64,000 bases of DNA, taken from assembly GCA_028554755.1 (NCBI GenBank), contig JAPTOF010000012.1:328501-392500 (forward strand), in the 5' to 3' direction. The stretch is from Cordia subcordata (Eukaryota; Streptophyta; Magnoliopsida; Boraginales; Cordiaceae). The notes under the pieces were generated by a model, which did not search any database, was not told the origin of the DNA, and saw nothing but the letters and a program-made list of their open reading frames with translations. Shown here in pieces: positions 61,543 through 64,000 of this stretch; the stretch's first letter is position 1; each line of letters begins with the position of its first letter. A program made the position numbers and the translations under genes.

Positions 61543-64000
61543 CAGGCTTTCTAGAAGAGGTGTTACTCATTCTTTGATTGTTAAGCTTATTTGTTTGCAG
61601 TAGGTAATCTCAAATTTGCAAGAAAGATACATGTTTCCTTAGGATAAGTTAAAACTTATAAAATCCTAATTCTTAATATTTAAATATCTGCGCCCTTCAT
61701 CATTCTGAATGAAGACTAAGTGCTGCTTGCACAATTCCAACAACAGGGGGTGGGGCGTCCTACTACACTGGGCAGCATTTACAGAAAGGTGTCAATTTCT
61801 GTTCTTTGTTTGCATTAGTGGAAGATTATTACAATTAATGAAAATGCTATGATCCATGTGTATTGTCTGTGACAAAGCCCACAGAAAATACAGGGGAAAG
61901 TGTCCACATTATGGAATACTGTAAATCTACGAAGTGGTATCGTAAGTTAACTCTTCAAGCCCCTAGATTATCTCAAGTGCAAATAAATATGTAGCATCAC
62001 ACAGCTCACACCCTCCCCTCTCAGATTTTTTCAGCATAAATTTATGGCAGCATCCTGCCTTTTTTTATTTTGGTTAAAGTTTTCAGCAGTTGAATGAATT
62101 GCAAAACTCTCTCACGGAAATGAATCTACTTGTTACTGGGCATTAAAGTCGTGGATTTTCCAAAGAATTACTGCAGCTTTCCCACTCCCTTTGATTATCA
62201 TATACAAAAAAGTATCTTCCACTTTCCTACTAAATCTCTCTCTATTCTGGCAGTGAATTCCAGTTCAAATCTGTAAATGGATGGATATACTATTAGATAT
62301 AACATCATAAACTAGCATCCCCATGAGAGCTTGCAATTACCATGTTAATGTTTTTGTCTTTGTTTGACCAACTGATAACTAGGGAGTCCCCATCCATGTG
62401 ACATGGTTAAGCTGTCAGAGTTCCTCCAATGTCATCTCTCTATCCCTTTTTTACTCTGCTGCACATGTCTGCCTGTGCTTGTTAGATAAAGCCTCAAAGG
62501 AGATCCCATCTCCCAAAACTACCAATACTTGCAAGATGACCTTTTCAGTTTCATTCTCTGGGTTTGATTAACATGTATGGTTATATGTCCCTCAGATTCT
62601 GTGACCGTGATGTTGTAGTGAAAGCAATGATGAATCAATTAATTTTCCTTTTCACATCAAAATCTGATGGCAGATCAGAGTGGCCTAAATTCTTTAATTA
62701 ATTTTTGCTTCCAGGTTCTTTTGAGTAGTCAAGTTGTTAAAGCATGTTCTAACTGGACGCGATTGCCTTCTGTTTCTGTACCTGTACAATAGCTCTCTTC
62801 AATCACATTGTTTGTTCCACTGGCATGGAGTTGACTCCTACTTCTGAATCCTGAAATAGACGTCGACTCAAAAGCAGTCAGGATTGCTGGCTGATGGGAG
62901 ACTCGGAATGAAAACTTTAGCTGCTTGTTTGATTTCGGAGTCGCCAAAAGCTATGAGCTTGGTGCAAGTGCAACAGGAGATGTAAATCACATGTTCCCCT
63001 CTTTACAGAACTTTTGATTTTGTAGTGAGCATATTTATAGGCCTTGTTCGTTGAGCCGTAAAAGAGTTATTGTCAGATAGATATCAAATTGTTCTCTTGA
63101 TTTTGTATTGATGGTTATTTTTCCCACTGGAAATGGCATACTTTTGTTAATTTCGTTTGTGTTAAACAAGAGAATTCGGCTTCAATAGTTTGCGTTCTAA
63201 TTCTTTTTCTATGCAAACGTTAAAAGCTGAGCTTTTATAATCTACAGTTTACCGACCACCTTTGTTGTTCTACTACATTCGTGTGTCTGAGCTGCTTTTC
63301 TAATTGCAGAAGTCCTTATGATGGATTTCTTCACAAAACGAATTCGAAGAAAGGTTGACTTTAAAGTCTATTTACGCTTTTTTACCGTGCATTTACACGA
63401 GAGAAATTATTCTGTAGCTTGATATGATGACCTCCTAATTATGCTTTTCCAAATACAATAAATTGTCCAAAAGGATAAAACAGAGAGAATATAATAAATT
63501 AGAAATTAACTAATTTCGGTTACCCATTTAAATTCGGAGAACAAAATATATTACTTCCCAATCCTTGAAGACAGCTCTAAGGATCCTGATGCCGCAATTT
63601 TTAGCAGTAAACTTGTTTCTATGACGAGGAATTCATCTTAGACAGTATCGCATTTGATTTACTCCAAAGTTTTGGGCCTTGAGATACACCAACACACTCC
63701 AATTCATATTTCATGTCAATTAAAGATTAAAGAAATATTCGAGATGGCATAAATTTAACAGTGTACATGCATTTTTATGACTACAAAAAATGAATCTTCT
63801 GGTCAAGCCTAAAAGAGAGGTTGTTTAACTAACTTCTTGTCCAACACCTAACTTTGACGAAATACCTAGTTGATTCTAGTACCAAACACCAGTACTTCAA
63901 TTGCCACGTGTAAATTTGGGAAGAGCCTTTTTTCTTTTTTGGTTGAATTACCCCTGAGCTTGATCTCCTTGCTTCAATTGTTAGGCAGTAAATATTGTTC
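61543..64000. other. 3' flank without a recognised gene
   Basis: AT-rich. Part may be 3' untranslated sequence of the Snapin-like gene. A short exon-like piece (61747-61788, between AG and GT) could be an alternative exon, but nothing supports it. No other gene was recognised up to the window end. Confidence 0.4.

Noticed and set aside
62729..62947. 72-codon frame near the window end
   Set aside because: It has no domain, neighbour or codon pattern to support it.

Overview
The window looks like nuclear DNA from a flowering plant, most likely a dicot. It is AT-rich, and its genes are broken by GT-AG introns. They encode plant-type proteins: chloroplast-targeted porphobilinogen deaminase, chloroplast Iojap, chloroplast YchF, a SAUR, an SR45-type splicing factor and a CYP59-type cyclophilin. 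There is also a decayed Mutator-like element carrying a plant mobile domain gene. No tRNA, rRNA, CRISPR or prokaryotic operon structure was seen. All exon joins were worked out by hand from reading frame, GT/AG sites and family knowledge; none is backed by transcripts.

Layout. 1-4.4 kb: a decayed Mutator-like transposon, with a broken transposase on + and a plant mobile domain (PMD/MAIN-like) gene on -. 4.4-5.6 kb: AT-rich nested direct repeats. 5.75-6.55 kb: a palindrome-rich fold-back block built on a TCGAACTTC/GAAGTTCGA core. 6.9-10.0 kb (+): HEMC, tetrapyrrole synthesis. 11.3-11.7 kb (+): a small CYSTM peptide. 12.9-15.7 kb (+): chloroplast Iojap/RsfS. 17.2-19.8 kb (-): a 2-oxoglutarate oxygenase-like protein. 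22.3-27.3 kb (-): SR45 in 12 exons. 29.0-29.4 kb (-): a SAUR, with a SINE-like insertion just upstream. 30-33.5 kb: no gene, but a MITE and tandem repeats. 33.5-40.3 kb (-): chloroplast YchF ATPase in 11 exons. 41.3-47.7 kb (-): CYP59 in 14 exons. 47.8-51.1 kb: repeats and a GC-rich island. 51.1-59.4 kb (-): a WDR75/Utp17-like nucleolar WD40 protein in 16 exons. 60.2-61.5 kb (+): a small Snapin-like coiled-coil protein, divergent from WDR75. 61.5-64 kb: no recognisable gene.

The genes do not form one pathway. Three serve the chloroplast (HEMC, Iojap, YchF). Three serve RNA processing (SR45, CYP59, WDR75) and sit near each other. The Iojap/oxygenase pair is convergent and, as I recall, matches neighbouring genes in Arabidopsis (At3g12930/At3g12940), so it may be old microsynteny. 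I found no convincing new biological system. The points most worth a second look are the fold-back block close to HEMC, the transposase/PMD pair with unequal decay, the SINE-like insert with a perfect 15-bp duplication, the unusual metal-site motif in the oxygenase, and its possible upstream ORF.
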